Assembly: GCF_004379255.2 (NCBI RefSeq)
Contig: NC_056044.1
Span: 6,798,001-6,862,000 of the forward strand
Direction of reading: 5' to 3'
Source of the DNA: Salvia splendens
Lineage: Eukaryota; Streptophyta; Magnoliopsida; Lamiales; Lamiaceae
Length of the DNA: 64,000 bases
Position 1 is the first letter of the stretch, and each line of letters starts with the position of its first letter. Below the pieces are notes generated by a model. It ran no database searches, had not been told where the DNA came from, and worked only from the letters and a program-made list of their open reading frames with translations. The position numbers and the translations under genes are program-made. Positions 31,245 through 43,500 of this stretch are shown here, in pieces.

Positions 31245-34200
31245 ATGGCCTCCAGATTTGAGGCGGAGAAATTCACAGGAAATAATGACTTTGGGCTTTG
31301 GAGAATGAAGATGAAAGCCATGTTGATTCAACAAGGTTTGGCATCAGCGCTGGAAGTTGAGGCGAAAGATTCCAAAGAGAAAGGGGTTCTTGATGAGAAG
31401 GCTATTCAGAAACGAGCTGAAGTCGAGGCAAAGGCGCATAGTGCTATTGTGCTTTGCCTCGCTGATAAAGTGCTGCGTGAGGTCGCGAAGGAGAAGAGTG
31501 CTGCGGGCATTCTGAAAAGATTGGAGGAGCTCTATCTCACGAAGTCTCTAGCGAATAGGTTGTTCATGAAACAACGCCTCTACTCCTACAAGCTCTTGGA
31601 AGGAAAAGGGATATTGGAGCAGTTAGAGGACTTCAATAAGGCGGTAGACGACCTTGAAAACATCGATGTGTCAATCGGTGACGAAGATAAAGCGATCTAG
31701 CTGTTGAATGCGCTTCCTCGCTCATATGACCAGCTCCGCGATGCGATTCTGTATGGCCGTGAGGGATCCATTACCCTATTGGAAGTGCAGCCAGCTTTAA
31801 GGGCGAAGGAGTTACAGAAAGGTGAAGTCAAGCCTAGTGATGCAAGTGCAGAAAGCTTGAATGTGAAGAAATTCAAGGGCAAGAAACCGTTTAAGAAGGC
31901 CCAAGATTTTTCCAAAGCCTCCACCAGTGATCAAAAGGAGACTCGTTCTTGTCATTGGTGCAAGAATCCCGGTCACTTGAAAAGGGACTGTTATGCTTGG
32001 AAGCGAAAGCAAGGAAATGGTGGGGGGAAGGCTGTAAATACAGCAGAGAGTGTGGGAGATGAGGAGGTTTCTGAGGCCCTGAATGTGATGGAGAGAAAGG
32101 ATTGTGGATCCTGGATTATGGACTCAGGGTGTAGCTTTCACATGAGTCCAGATCTGAGATGGTTTGATAGTATTGTGGAGACTTCTGGTTCTGTAATACT
32201 TGGCAATGATCAGGTATGCTACATCAGAGGCATAGATACTGTGAGATTAAAGGTTGAAAATGGAAGTATGGTTACTTTGAGTGGGGTAAGATATATCCCA
32301 GATGTAAAGAGGAACCTGATTTCACTTGGCTCCCTGGAGAAGAAGGGATGCAGTTTTGCCTCGGTTGGTGGAGTGATGGAAGTTTGCAGGGCAGGTAAGG
32401 TGCTCATGCGGGCAACTAGAAAAGGGAGTCTCTACTATATGAATGCCACTGTGCAGAGAAGTAAGCCGGGTGAACTCCATGTCGTTGGGGTCAGTAGCTT
32501 GGATCTATGGCATAGCAGGCTGGGTCATCCAGCAGCAGGATGTGTGAAAGAACTAGTGAAGAAAGGATTGCTGCAATGCTCAGATGAGTCAGAAGATCTC
32601 AGATGTGAAGATTGTATACTTGGTAAATCCAAGAAGCTCTCATACCCAAAAGGTGTTCACTCTTCTACAAAACCTCTAGATTATGCGCACAGTGATCTTT
32701 GGGGCCCTGCCCAAGAAAAATCTGTTGGAGGTGGGAGATACTATATGAGTATCATTGATGACTTTTCAAGGAGAATTTGGTTGTATGTGTTGAAGGAAAA
32801 GTCAGAAGCATTCCAGAGATTCAAAGAATGGTGCATAGAAGTGGAGGCTGAGAAGGGAATGTGTTTGAAGTGCTTAAGGACAGATAACGGTCTTGAGTAC
32901 CTATCAAAAGAGTTTGATGAGTTTTGTAAGCTCAAGGGCATCAAGAGACATCGTACGGTACCCATGAACCCTCAGCAAAATGGGGTGGCTGAGCATGCTA
33001 ACAGAACAATTTTGGAGATGGTGAGGTGTATGTTGCTGGCTGCTGGGATGCAGAAAAGGTTTTGGGCTGAGGCTGCTTCCACAACAGTCAAGTTGATGAA
33101 TAAATGTCCTGCTTCAAGCATTGGTGGTGATACCCCTGATTTTAGGTGGTTTGGAAGGCATGAGAGTTATTCTGACTTGAGGGCTTTTGGGTGCAAGGCA
33201 TTTGCACATATAAGGCAGGGTAAATTGGAAGCTCGGGCAGTGAGGTGTGTCATGCTGGGCTACCAACCAGGAGTCAAAGGATACAGACTTTGGTGTACAG
33301 AGCCTAACAATGGAAGGATCATAATCAACAGGGATGTGATATTCTGGGAGAAGGAATTTCCATTCAAGAAGGCAGAAAAGATGATTGAGAATGGTGACAC
33401 TATTGAGATTGAGGTGGAGCCAGGGAGTATTGTGCAGCAGCCTGGGAACTCTCAGCAGGAACATTCTGATAAAGATGATACTCCAGTAATGGAGCAAGGT
33501 CCACAGCAACAAGTTCCAGCTGATCTACAAAACTACAAGCTCGCAAGGGATAGATCAAGGAGAACCAACATCAAGCCACCTGCAAGATATTCTGATGCAG
33601 AATTTCTATTTTATGCATTGATGGTAGCTGAAGAGGTAGAATACTCAGAACCTTGTTCCTACAATGAGGCAATGCAAAGTGAGGAATGGGAAAAGTGGCA
33701 GCAAGCTATGATAGAGGAGATCAATTCACTGTTGAAGAATGGAACTTGGGTGTTAGTGGAGAGGCCGGATGGCAGGAGGGTTGTGAGTTGTAAATGGATC
33801 TTCAAGAAGAAGATAGAGGCTGCTGAGAGTGGGAAAGTCAGATTCAAAGCTCGACTTGTGGCAAGGGGCTTCACACAGGAACATGGGGTGGATTTTGATG
33901 AGGTTTTCTCCCCGGTTGTCAAACACACATCCATCAGGATTCTGCTTGCTATTGTTGCAAGGAGAGATTGGTTGTTGGAACAATTAGACGTGAAAACAGC
34001 TTTTCTCCATGGTGATTTGAAGGAAACCATCTATATGGCACAGCCGGAGGGCTTTGTTGAGGCAGAGAATAAAGGCAAGGTATGTCTACTAAAGAAGAGT
34101 ATATATGGCTTGAAACAAGCTAGTAGGCAGTGGCATATGAAGTTCGATGAGCACATGCTTAGGTCTGGTTTTCTGAAATCAAAATATGATGAATGTGTAT

Positions 34201-35225
34201 ACATTAAGAGTCAAGGTGGAGCTGTTGTTGCTTATTTGCTATTGTATGTAGACGATATGCTTTTGGCTGGCTCTTGCAGTATTGAGGTTCAGAAGGTGAA
34301 GAAGGATCTCATGGTTGCTTTTGACATGAAAGATTTAGGTCCAGCTAAACAGATTCTGGGAATGACAATTCACAGAGATAGGAGCAAGAAAAGAATTTGG
34401 CTGACTCAGGAGGGATATGTATCAAGAGTCATAAAAAGGTTTCACATGGAAAATGTGAAAGAAGTCTCCACACCTATGGGCCAACATTATAAGTTGTCTG
34501 TTGATCAAAGACCCAAGAATGAAGCCGAGGAAGAGGAAATGCAGAAGATTCCTTATGCGAACATGATTGGTAGCATCATGTATGCTATGATAAGCACTCG
34601 ACCGGATATAGCCCAAGCTGTTTCAGTAACCAGTAGGTTTATGTCAAGCTATGGGAAGGAGCATTGGTCAGCTTTGAAATGGCTGATGAAGTATTTGAAA
34701 GGTGCTACTAATATTGGGATTCTGTTTGATGGGTTGAGCTGTCAAGAGGGTGATGAACTTAAGGGCTGGTGTGACTCTGATTATGCTGGAAGTGTGGATA
34801 CTCGTAAGTCTCAATCTGGCTATATCTTCACTCTCTATGGGACTGTGGTCAGCTGGAAGAGCAGTCTTCAAAGTGTTGTTGCATTGTCAACAACAGAGGC
34901 AAAATTTATGGCTTTGACAACTGCTGTAAAAGAAAGCTTTTGGCTAAAAGGCATATTGGGTGATTTCGGCATAAAGCAAGAAGCAGTGGCTATAGGCTGC
35001 GACAATAACAGTGCGCTTTGTTTAGCCAAGCATCAAGTGTACCATGAAAGGAGCAAGCACATCGACGTGTGCTTGCATTTCATTCGAGAAGAGATAGAGA
35101 AAGGAATGGTGAAAGTATTCAAGGTAGATACAGCCGAGAACCCGACTGATATGCTTACGAAGCCATTGCCAAAGGACAAGCTTGAGTTGTGCATGAAACT
35201 TGTGAACTTGGGCAGAATGCAATAG
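31245..35225 (+). pseudogene. Copia-B gag-pol polyprotein with one internal TAG
   Basis: The ATG at 31245 opens MASRFEAEKFTGNNDFGLW. Domains in order are the gag capsid region, a CCHC knuckle (CHWCKNPGHLKRDC), protease (WIMDSGCSFHMSP), pre-integrase (LWHSRLGHPA; CEDCILGKSKK), integrase core (DYAHSDLWGPA; LRTDNGLEYLS; NGVAEHANRTI), RT (KWIFKKKIEA; LDVKTAFLHGDL; LLLYVDDMLLAG) and RNase H (WCDSDYAGSVDTRKSQSGY; SKHIDVCLHFIREE). It ends at 35225. A TAG at 31698-31700, in gag before LLNALPRSYDQL, is the only stop in 1,326 sense-position codons. The Copia-A homologue has methionine there. The TAG is followed by CTG, not a known readthrough context, so I treat it as an inactivating mutation. Confidence 0.92.
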
Positions 35226-35253
35226 TTACCAGCTGAGACATCAAAGTGGAGAT

Positions 35254-35544
35254 TGTAGTTGTGATGAATCAGCTGGATGTTAAAGTGAAGAAGAGAAGCT
35301 CACTCGAGCTTCAGCAGCCGTTAGATGAGGTTCATTAATTTGGGCCTTTTAATCTGGGACGTTAGATAAAATAGCCGTTTAGCCTCAGATTAGTTTTAAT
35401 AGTTAGTTAGTGATTGTAATTTCAGTTTTACACACACACACAATCTATCTCTCTCTGTAATCGATCGAGCTCTGTAACTCCTCAAGATTTCTCATATATG
35501 CAAGTTCAATTTCCCATCTTCTTCGCGATATCCATTCTTTAACA
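35254..35544 (+). repeat. 3' LTR of Copia-B
   Basis: A 291-bp copy of the 5' LTR with two substitutions, followed by the AATTT duplication. Confidence 0.96.
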
Positions 35545-35549
35545 AATTT

Positions 35550-36432
35550 AGGATGTAAAAAAAACGTTTTTAATGAAGGATAAATTAACTTAATAATTTG
35601 CTCTTTTGAGACTTTTTCATTTATATCATCTAATTTCAGTTGAGACACTAATAATAATGATGTTTTTTTAAGCATTGATTGTATATTTAGAAATATAAAT
35701 TAATGTCTTTAATTGTATTAAAAGATGTTATTAACAATTTTTTTTGTTATAGTGTATTTTGTCAATTTTGTAAGAATTTTGTGTAAATAGAGCAGTATGA
35801 AAGGTGGCCCTATATCATCGCAATAAAATATAATACGATTTTTTTTCTATATTCTAAATTCAAATTAAATGTAAAAATATATGGCCTAGATCTATCAATC
35901 TGCCTTGCTCATCAACCATTACCTAAGTAGACGATTAATCTTAATTTTAGTCAGTATTACCAATTTGCTAGTGGTTGTGAACATTTTTTTCCGCAAATCA
36001 ATTTTACAATATTTAGTTGACAACCCAAAGTCATCCACTTGTCTAAATTCAATCGTCTTAATATTTTAAATCGATTTGTACCTTAGCTTTTGGCGCTGCC
36101 GTAATACCATAATCTAACTTACGTCTGACATAATTAATCAGACTACATATATACTATGCAATAATAAAGCATGCTTATTTAGTAGTAATATTAATTAGCT
36201 GCATAACTACAATCAACTTATATTTTCCAATATGCTCCCCATTTTGAAAACATTTATTTCTCCAAGGTATCCCTTATGTCATAATCTATATATTATAAAA
36301 AAAATTAGAATCAGCAACTGAAATCACATGGGCAAATCTTCGGTTGCAGTAAAAGTCACTGCTTTAATTATTTCACAATCTTACCCTAACTTAAGATACA
36401 CGCAATCACAGGTCTAGAAAACATAAAATTAT
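35550..36432. other. AT-rich intergenic DNA, no gene seen
   Basis: No recognisable coding frame, terminal repeat or RNA gene between Copia-B and the next Harbinger element. Confidence 0.5.
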
Positions 36433-36773
36433 TTAGTTCATCCGCAACGCTTTCTCTTATATGTCTCATCTCTTAATTATTTATGGGTCTCACTGTACTT
36501 TTCACTCAATCTCTTAACTAAGAGACAGTACATGCAACCCTCCATCTCTTATACGTCTCTTAACCATCTCATCCTTTAACTATTCATTCAATTTCATTTT
36601 TTATTTTTATTTCCAATAAATTCAATTAATAAAAACACACTTCATTAAATAAAATAAACTTACAAGTTAAAATCCTAAAAAAATACATAATTAAATTTGT
36701 CGTAAAATAAATAAAAAAAAAGACATAATTTAAAATACAATTTTATAGAAATTATAAAAACTACTCCGCCGGT

Positions 36774-37845
36774 GAATCATCCCCCGAAGGCGGTGACGGT
36801 GCACTCAAGCTACCTGGAGGCGGAATACCAATTTGTCTTGCCATATACTCAATTTCGGCAAGATGTGCTTGATATTGTGGAGGCGTCATGCGGGAAGTGT
36901 CTGCCATCGTGGCGGTCAAGTACATGGAAAATAGGGTGTTCGAGCCCGAGACCGAGCCCGAGCCTGCCTGGCTTGATTCGTCTCGGCCCCTCCTCCCTCT
37001 AGCCGCCTTCGCCCCTTGGTCCCTTGCATCCGACGGCGTCAACAGGAGGAGCCCCCTGCATCGGTGGTTGTGCCCTCAACCTCATGTGAGGCAAACTCTT
37101 GTGCGGCGCTGCCTGAACCGCCCTCACTAGACGAGTAGTGGCCACCTACCGTGTGCTTCGTGCGTTTCGAGGTCGAGCCCGTGCTGGACTGGACACCGCC
37201 AGCCCACCTTTCCTCGTCTCTGACCACCTCCCAAAGCCGCTCTCAGAATGTCGGCTCCACTGGCTCCGCTTTGGTAATTCGCCGCTTCATTCTTGTAGAT
37301 CCCGCAAAATTTTTTGACTTCTCTGTCTACTCGGTCAAAATGACTGCGGAGCATCTTCAATGTGCGGCGGCGGGACCCCTTTGGCTTAATCTCGTTGTAG
37401 GCGTCGGTGACCTTTTCTCAAAAACACTTTCGGGTTTGTTGATTCCCGACGATGGGATCGTACGAGACGCTGACCCAGACGTTGTACAGAGCCATCGTGT
37501 CCTTGCGGCTGTACGGATGACGGCCTACATCCTCCTCCACCTCGTCGGCCGCCTCCTCCTTTTCTTCCACGGCGTCGAATGCGCGAGCCCTGGAGCTTTC
37601 ACCGCCTCGTCCTCCTTCCGGATTGGGTTCATCCAAATAATCCTCCCTAATTTGGGATTATCCCTGCGAATACCTCGGGGCGGAGGAACGAGCGTATGCA
37701 TCCACATCAAAATGGGGTGGTTGGTACGCCACCGGCGTCGACGAATCGGGACCGGAACCACCCAAGACATTGTACATGCCCCCCAGTCGCCAAACGCGTT
37801 TATGTCAAAGCCGCCAGAGCCACCAGAGTTTCCGTCGCCGGACAT
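36774..37845 (-). pseudogene. PIF/Harbinger ORF1, multiply frameshifted
   Basis: The ATG at 37845 opens MSGDGNSGGSGGFDINAFGDW, a common start in this family. Further fragments in other frames include DTMALYNVWVSVSYDPIVGNQQ, KMLRSHFDRVDREVKKFCGIY, STSKRTKHTVGGHYSSSEGG and a C-terminal piece ending near 36774. Together they follow the order of the trihelix-like ORF1 but need several frame changes. It was probably longer than 300 aa when intact. It belongs to a different subfamily from the ORF1 at 28514-29575. Confidence 0.75.
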
Positions 37846-38012
37846 TTTGTGATGAAAATTGGAGAGGTGAGATGAAAATTGGAGAGGAAATGAAGATGAT
37901 TTGAGAAGAATAGATGTGTGTTTGTGTGTATAATGAGGATGAAAGAGGAGTATTTATAGAATAAAAAAATAAAAAATAATAAAAAAATTACCGTTGAACG
38001 GTCATATGCCCG

Positions 38013-38058
<46 letters not shown>
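38013..38058. repeat. (TTA)n microsatellite
   Basis: About 15 perfect TTA units inside the second Harbinger element. Confidence 0.95.
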
Positions 38059-38059
<1 letters not shown>

Positions 38060-38287
38060 AATCAATTTTTTTTTAAAAAAATGATTTATTGCGTTCGCGT
38101 GACAACGTCCACTCGCGGGCCGGCGAGTGGGCGTCACGCCTAGCGCCAGCGCGCGCCAACCGTCTCGCTGGGACGAGACGCTCGCCGAGACCGGGACGAG
38201 ACGCGGGGCTGCAACGCCGTCTCGATGCCGTCTCGTCTCGCCGAGACGAGATAGAGATGACAACGAGACGCATTGCGGATGACATTA

Positions 38288-38641
38288 GAATTTTGTAGGG
38301 AGTAAATCATACTCGATAGTCGAGTGAATAAGAGTTGCAAATATATATATGGAGTACCTCTACTTTATTAGAGTGAGATCTTTTGGAGTATTCCCGTCGA
38401 TAGCAAAACTATAAGGGCTTTATTCAAAGTGAACCCCAACAGAGTCAATTACAAAATTAATTCTTAAACAATGTGGTTCTAACATTTTCAATTCCTAATA
38501 CTATTTTACTATCAATAATAGTCCCTGGGCATAAAAATAATTAATCATAATCTTTTTACTATTTTTTTCATTTCTTTTCTTAATCTTGATTTGAAATCGA
38601 AAACAATTTTATTAGATATATACACTCTGTGTCAATATCGA

Positions 38642-38733
<92 letters not shown>

Positions 38734-39149
38734 CCTACCTATTTTGGATTCTCAATTCTATCCTCTATCTGTATTAACCTCTTATTTCTATGGATATCCT
38801 CGTAATTTACGCGTATTTATGTAATCAAACAAGCACAAATTTTAGTATCCACACATACGTACATAGTTGATGATAAGTATATTTGAGGAGGATACTTATC
38901 GAGCAAGGCAAAAGCATATGCTAAATTCCTTAATGGGAACCACATATTAAAGTGGTGAATGTAATCGCATAAAGAAGAAATTATTTTAAAACTTAGCTTT
39001 GTAGCCAACATTACTAGCTACCTCTACAATAACGACTTAGTTAGATTTGCAACGCAACAAATCTTAGATTTGAAATTCACTTATTGAAAGCATGCACATA
39101 ACTATAACATATTTTTTTTTTCCAATTGTACCTCAAAAATCATGACTAT
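38288..39149. other. intergenic DNA with a long (AAT)n microsatellite
   Basis: No gene is seen. The main feature is an uninterrupted run of about 28 AAT units at 38648-38732. Confidence 0.6.
38648..38732. repeat. (AAT)n microsatellite, about 28 units
   Basis: A perfect trinucleotide run of 85 bp in AT-rich intergenic DNA. Likely length-variable between individuals. Confidence 0.97.
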
Positions 39150-39154
39150 ATATG

Positions 39155-39811
39155 TGATGAGGCGGCGAATTTTTGATGTTTGTAAATGCAGGAAATAAAT
39201 GAAGATCAACTCAGGGATTTTACGTGGTTCGATTTACTGAGGTAAATCTACGTCCACGGGAAAAAAGGGGGCAGGTTTGTATTGCTTGATCTGTGAATTA
39301 CAGCTTACAACACTGGCCTGCTTTATGATAGTCTCTCTAGAGAGCTTTTTAGAATTTAACAGAAGAAGAAGAAGACCTTATCTATCTGACCTAGGTTCTA
39401 TTTATACAGTGAACCAAGATCGTGGCATGCAGCATTTATTAGGTAGTGGATGTCGTGGAGATCGTGGCGACCTTGCATGGGTCCACTATCCTGCATGAGT
39501 TAATGACTGCTTGACACCACTAAATAGATCGTCGGTGTAGTGGAGGTGGAAATCTTGCATGAGTCCACTATCTCCTAGTTCGGTCGAATACTGAGGCCGA
39601 ACTGCTGAATTATTGCCGAGCAGCTTTTGCCGATCTGAGAGTAGAGCTTGATGCCGACCTGAGAGCAGAGCTTGATGAGTTGGCTTTCACCGAGCTGTAG
39701 GCTGGGGCCGAACTCTTTAGTCACGCCGGACTGATACTCTTTAGTCATGCCGAACTGATACTCTGTCTTGGGCTTTACTGCTGTTGGGCTTGTTTAGTTC
39801 GTACTCCATCA
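39155..39811 (-). repeat. 3' LTR of Gypsy-D
   Basis: A 657-bp LTR with TGATGG/CCTCATCA-type ends on the minus strand. It contains ttttacgtggttcgat and ctacgtccacggg (39218-39260), motifs shared with the Copia-A LTR. Confidence 0.95.
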
Positions 39812-40571
39812 CTACCCCCCCCCGAAAAGTGAAGTGAATCACTTCGGCATTCTGGATAAAAGTATGGGGTAAGTTGATGTTTGTCCACGGTCTCATGAAG
39901 TGAACTCTTCTTTGACCGGACTTGGTTTGTGTCCTAATTTGGCGAGTTTTATCGCTCGGATCGGACTTTCCGTTGTCCTAATTTGGGGATCGGACTTTCC
40001 CTTGTCCTAATTTGGGGATCGGACTTTCCCTTGTCCTAATTCGGCGAGTTTTATCGCGTGGATCGGACTTTCCCTAGTCCTAATTCAGGCAAGTTTTATC
40101 GCGAGAATTGGACTTTTGTTGCAGTTCGTTTCAGACGAAGTGCTTGTTTAAGCTGAATTGTGGTCTTGTATCCTCTTTAGAAGCTTTGACGCACAATCGT
40201 GGGCTTGTTGCAGCTCGTTTCAGACGAACTGCTTGTTTAAGCTGAATTGTGGTCTTGTATCCTCTTTAGAAGCTTTGGCGCACAATCATGGGCTTGTTGC
40301 AGCTCGTTTCAGACGAACTGCTTGTTTAAGCTGAATTGTGGTCTTGTATCCTCTTTAGAAGCTTTGACGCACAATCGTTTAGCTTGTATATGTTCTAAGA
40401 AGGGGATCAGCCTTCGAAGAACAAGATACCTCAGTAACATTTGTAAGAGACGACACGCACAGAGACAGACAAAACACACAAACAAAACGCACAGAGACAA
40501 ATAAAGACCAAGTAAACCAAATAAAACACATTGAGCAAACAGGACTCAAGACTGACTGACCGGACTGTCTC
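39812..40571 (-). other. Gypsy-D 3' untranslated region with tandem repeats
   Basis: Between the pol stop and the 3' LTR lie short repeats of ggatcggactttccc near 39955-40080, and three 89-bp tandem copies starting at 40118, 40207 and 40296. No coding frame is credible. Confidence 0.75.
40118..40384. repeat. 89-bp tandem repeat, three copies
   Basis: Each unit starts gttgcag(t/c)tcgtttcagacga and contains gctgaattgtggtcttg. Units are nearly identical, so the array expanded recently. Confidence 0.88.
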
Positions 40572-43500
40572 TTACAAATGGAACTTTTTGAGGTTGGAAA
40601 CGTGCCATGTTCGGGGTACCTGTTCTCCTGACATGTGAGCCAATTTGTAAGACCCTTTGCCGAGGACTTCTGATACCCGATACGGACCTTCCCATGTGGG
40701 TTCGAGCTTGCCCAGCTTTTCTGCTCGGCTTACTTCGTTGTTTCTCAGGACGAGATCTCCCACTTGAAATTGCAGCTTCTTCACCCTTTGGTTGTAATAC
40801 CGGGCTACTTGCTCCTTGTACTTGGCTGCTTTTATGCATGCCAATTCTCTTCTTTCTTCGGTAAGATCTAGCTCGGCTCTCAGTCCGTCGTCGTTCATTT
40901 CTGAGGAGAAATTTAGAGTTCGGGGACTGGGTACGCCGATCTCCACCGGAATTACGGCTTCAGTGCCGTACACCAGACTGTACGGAGTTTCACCATTGGA
41001 GGTTGTGGGTGTAGTTCGGTAGGACCATAGGACTTGAGGGAGATTTTCTACCCATTGTCCTTTGGCTTGTTCTAACCGAGCTTTTAACCCTTTCACCAGG
41101 ATACGATTTGTTATCTCCGTTTGTCCGTTTGCTTGTGGATGAGAGACCGAAGTGAACCGCTGTTGAATATTCAGCTCTTGGCACCAATTCTTGAACGTCT
41201 TGTCGGTGAACTGAGTCCCGTTATCCGAGATGAGGATGCGGGGTATGCCAAATCGGCACACTATGTTCTTCCAGACGAAGTCCAATGCCTTCGAGCTCGT
41301 TATCGTAGCTAATGGTTCAGCTTCCACCCACTTTGTAAAGTAGTCCACGGCAACGATTAGGAATTTCATTTGCCGAGGAGCTTGAGGAAGTGGTCCCACT
41401 ATGTCTATGCCCCATTGCATGAAAGGCCAAGGGCTTTGCATAGTGGATAGATCGGTCTGCGGCATCCTTGGGATATTTGCATGGATTTGGCACTTCGGGC
41501 ATGTCTTGACGAGCTGCACTGCTTCTTGTACCAAGGTTGGCCAATAATATCCCCATCTTAGAACTTTTTTAGCTAAAGCTCTAGCTCCGATGTGGCTGCC
41601 GCACGATCCTTCATGAACTTCTCTGAGGATGTAGTCCGTCTCTTCTGGTCCTACGCACCGCAATAACGGCTGGAGGTAAGACTTTCTAAAGAGGACTCCT
41701 TCATGAAGTTCGTACCGAAGTGCTCGGCACGTGATCTTCCGAGCTTCTCTCTTATCTTCGGGCAATTGTCCTTGATCCAGATACTGCAAGATCGGCGTCA
41801 TCCAGTTCGGCGAGCTGGATATTGAATGTACCTCGGCTTCATCAATGCTTCGATGCATTAATTCTTCTGCCTTTGAGCTCGGATCTGAGGCCAACTTACT
41901 TAAGGTATCTGCTCGGCTATTTTCCGCTCTGGGAACGCGGATTATCCGAAAATAGGAGAAACTTCGGTTGATGCTTTGCGCTTTGTCCAAATACTTCTTC
42001 ATTCTCTCGTCACGGGCTTCACTGGTACCCAACATGTGATTCACTATGACTTGTGAATCACAATGGACTTTGAGAGATTTGACGAGCAGACTTTGCGCTA
42101 ACTGAAGTCCGGCAAGGAGGGCTTCGTACTCGGCTTCATTATTAGTAGTGGGGAATAGGAACCGAAGTGAGTATGTTACCTCGTGTCCGTCGGGAGCGAC
42201 GAGTAAAATACCAGCTCCACTTCCCATCTTGTTTGAAGCTCCATCTACGAATCCGCTCCAGCAGTCTGGCGGCTCTACCTCGGATTCCAAGGGCTGTGCT
42301 AGTTCGGCATTGGCAGACTTTTTCTGTTCGGCAATGACAGGGATTGCTTGATCGAACTTGGCCTCTGCAAGAAAATCTGCCAAGGCTTGTCCCTTGATGG
42401 CTTTCCGAGGTAGGTACTCGATTGTGTGCTCTCCCAACTCTATAGCCCATTTGGCGATTCTGCCTGATGCTTCTGGCTTGGTCAAAACTTGCCGAAGAGG
42501 TAGATCGGTTAAGACGCATACCTTGTGAGCATAGAAGTATGGCCGCAGTCTCCTTGCTGCATTTACTAACGCCAGAGCAATTTTTTCCAGAGGTTGATAC
42601 CTTGTTTCTGGACCTCTTAATGCTCGGCTTGTAAAGTAGATGGGAAACTGCTTTAGGCCTTCTTCTCGTACAAGCACCGCGCTGATGGTTTGATCTGATG
42701 CCGCTAAGTATAAGAATATTACTTCGGCTTCAGTTGGAGCAGAGAGAATAGGAAGCTCGGCTAGATAACTTTTGAGCTCGTCAAAGGCCTTTTTCTGCTC
42801 GGCTCCCCACTCGAACTTTGGTGCTTTTTTCAACACTTTGAAGAACGGCAGTTGCTTTTCGGCTGCTTGGGAAAGGAATCGATTCAGTGCGGCTAGACAT
42901 CCGGTTAGCCTTTGCACGTCATGTATGGACTTCGGCACTGCCATGTTTTGAACGACTTGAACTTTTGAAGGGTTCGCCTTGAGTCCGTCCTTTGAAACCC
43001 AACAACCCAGAAATTTTCCTGAATCTACCAAAAAGGTACATTTTTGGGGGTTGAGTTTGAGGTTAGCTTTTCGGAGCACGTCGAGAGTGGATTTGAGGTT
43101 GTCTTCGTACTCCGAAGTGCTTTTGCTTTTGACAACTATGTCGTCGACATACACTTCAACCTGTTTCCCGATTAGGTGCCGAAAAAGCTTGTCTACCATC
43201 CTTTGATAAGTGGCTCCGGCATTCTTTAAACCGAATGGCATCTTTTTATAAGCGAAAATGCCGAAATCGGTGATGAAAGCTGTTTTCGGAGCGTCACTCT
43301 CATCCATCAACACTTGGTGATATCCTTTGTATAAATCAAGAAAACAGAAAATTTCGAAGCCGATCAAAGCTTCTACTTTTTTATCTATATTCGGAAGGGG
43401 ATAGCAATCTTTTGGACAGTGCTTGTTTAGATCGGTAAAATCTATGCACATCCGCCATCCTCCTCCTTTTTTCTTGATCATCATAGGATTGGCCACCCAA

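Larger units (their letters stand above)
30870..35544 (+). mobile_element. Copia LTR retrotransposon (Copia-B), young, nearly intact
   Basis: Target duplication AATTT lies at 30865-30869 and 35545-35549. The LTRs (291 bp each) differ at only two positions by eye, so the insertion is recent. The primer-binding site follows the 5' LTR (ttggcgccgtctgtgggaa from 31162), and a purine-rich tract (aaagtggagat) precedes the 3' LTR. One reading frame spans gag to RNase H, broken by a single TAG. Confidence 0.96.
36436..38284 (-). mobile_element. second PIF/Harbinger-type element, ORF1 remnant only
   Basis: TTA lies at 36433-36435 and 38285-38287. Ends read gttcatccgcaacgc and, inverted, tgtcatccgcaatgc. 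The interior carries a decayed ORF1 and no transposase. A (TTA)n microsatellite and a GC-rich block of gagacg/cgtctc repeats (38140-38275) fill the right subterminal region. Confidence 0.75.

Noticed and set aside
37151..37852. A 233-codon plus-strand frame
   Set aside because: It is the antisense of the Harbinger ORF1 pseudogene, whose minus-strand fragments show family motifs.
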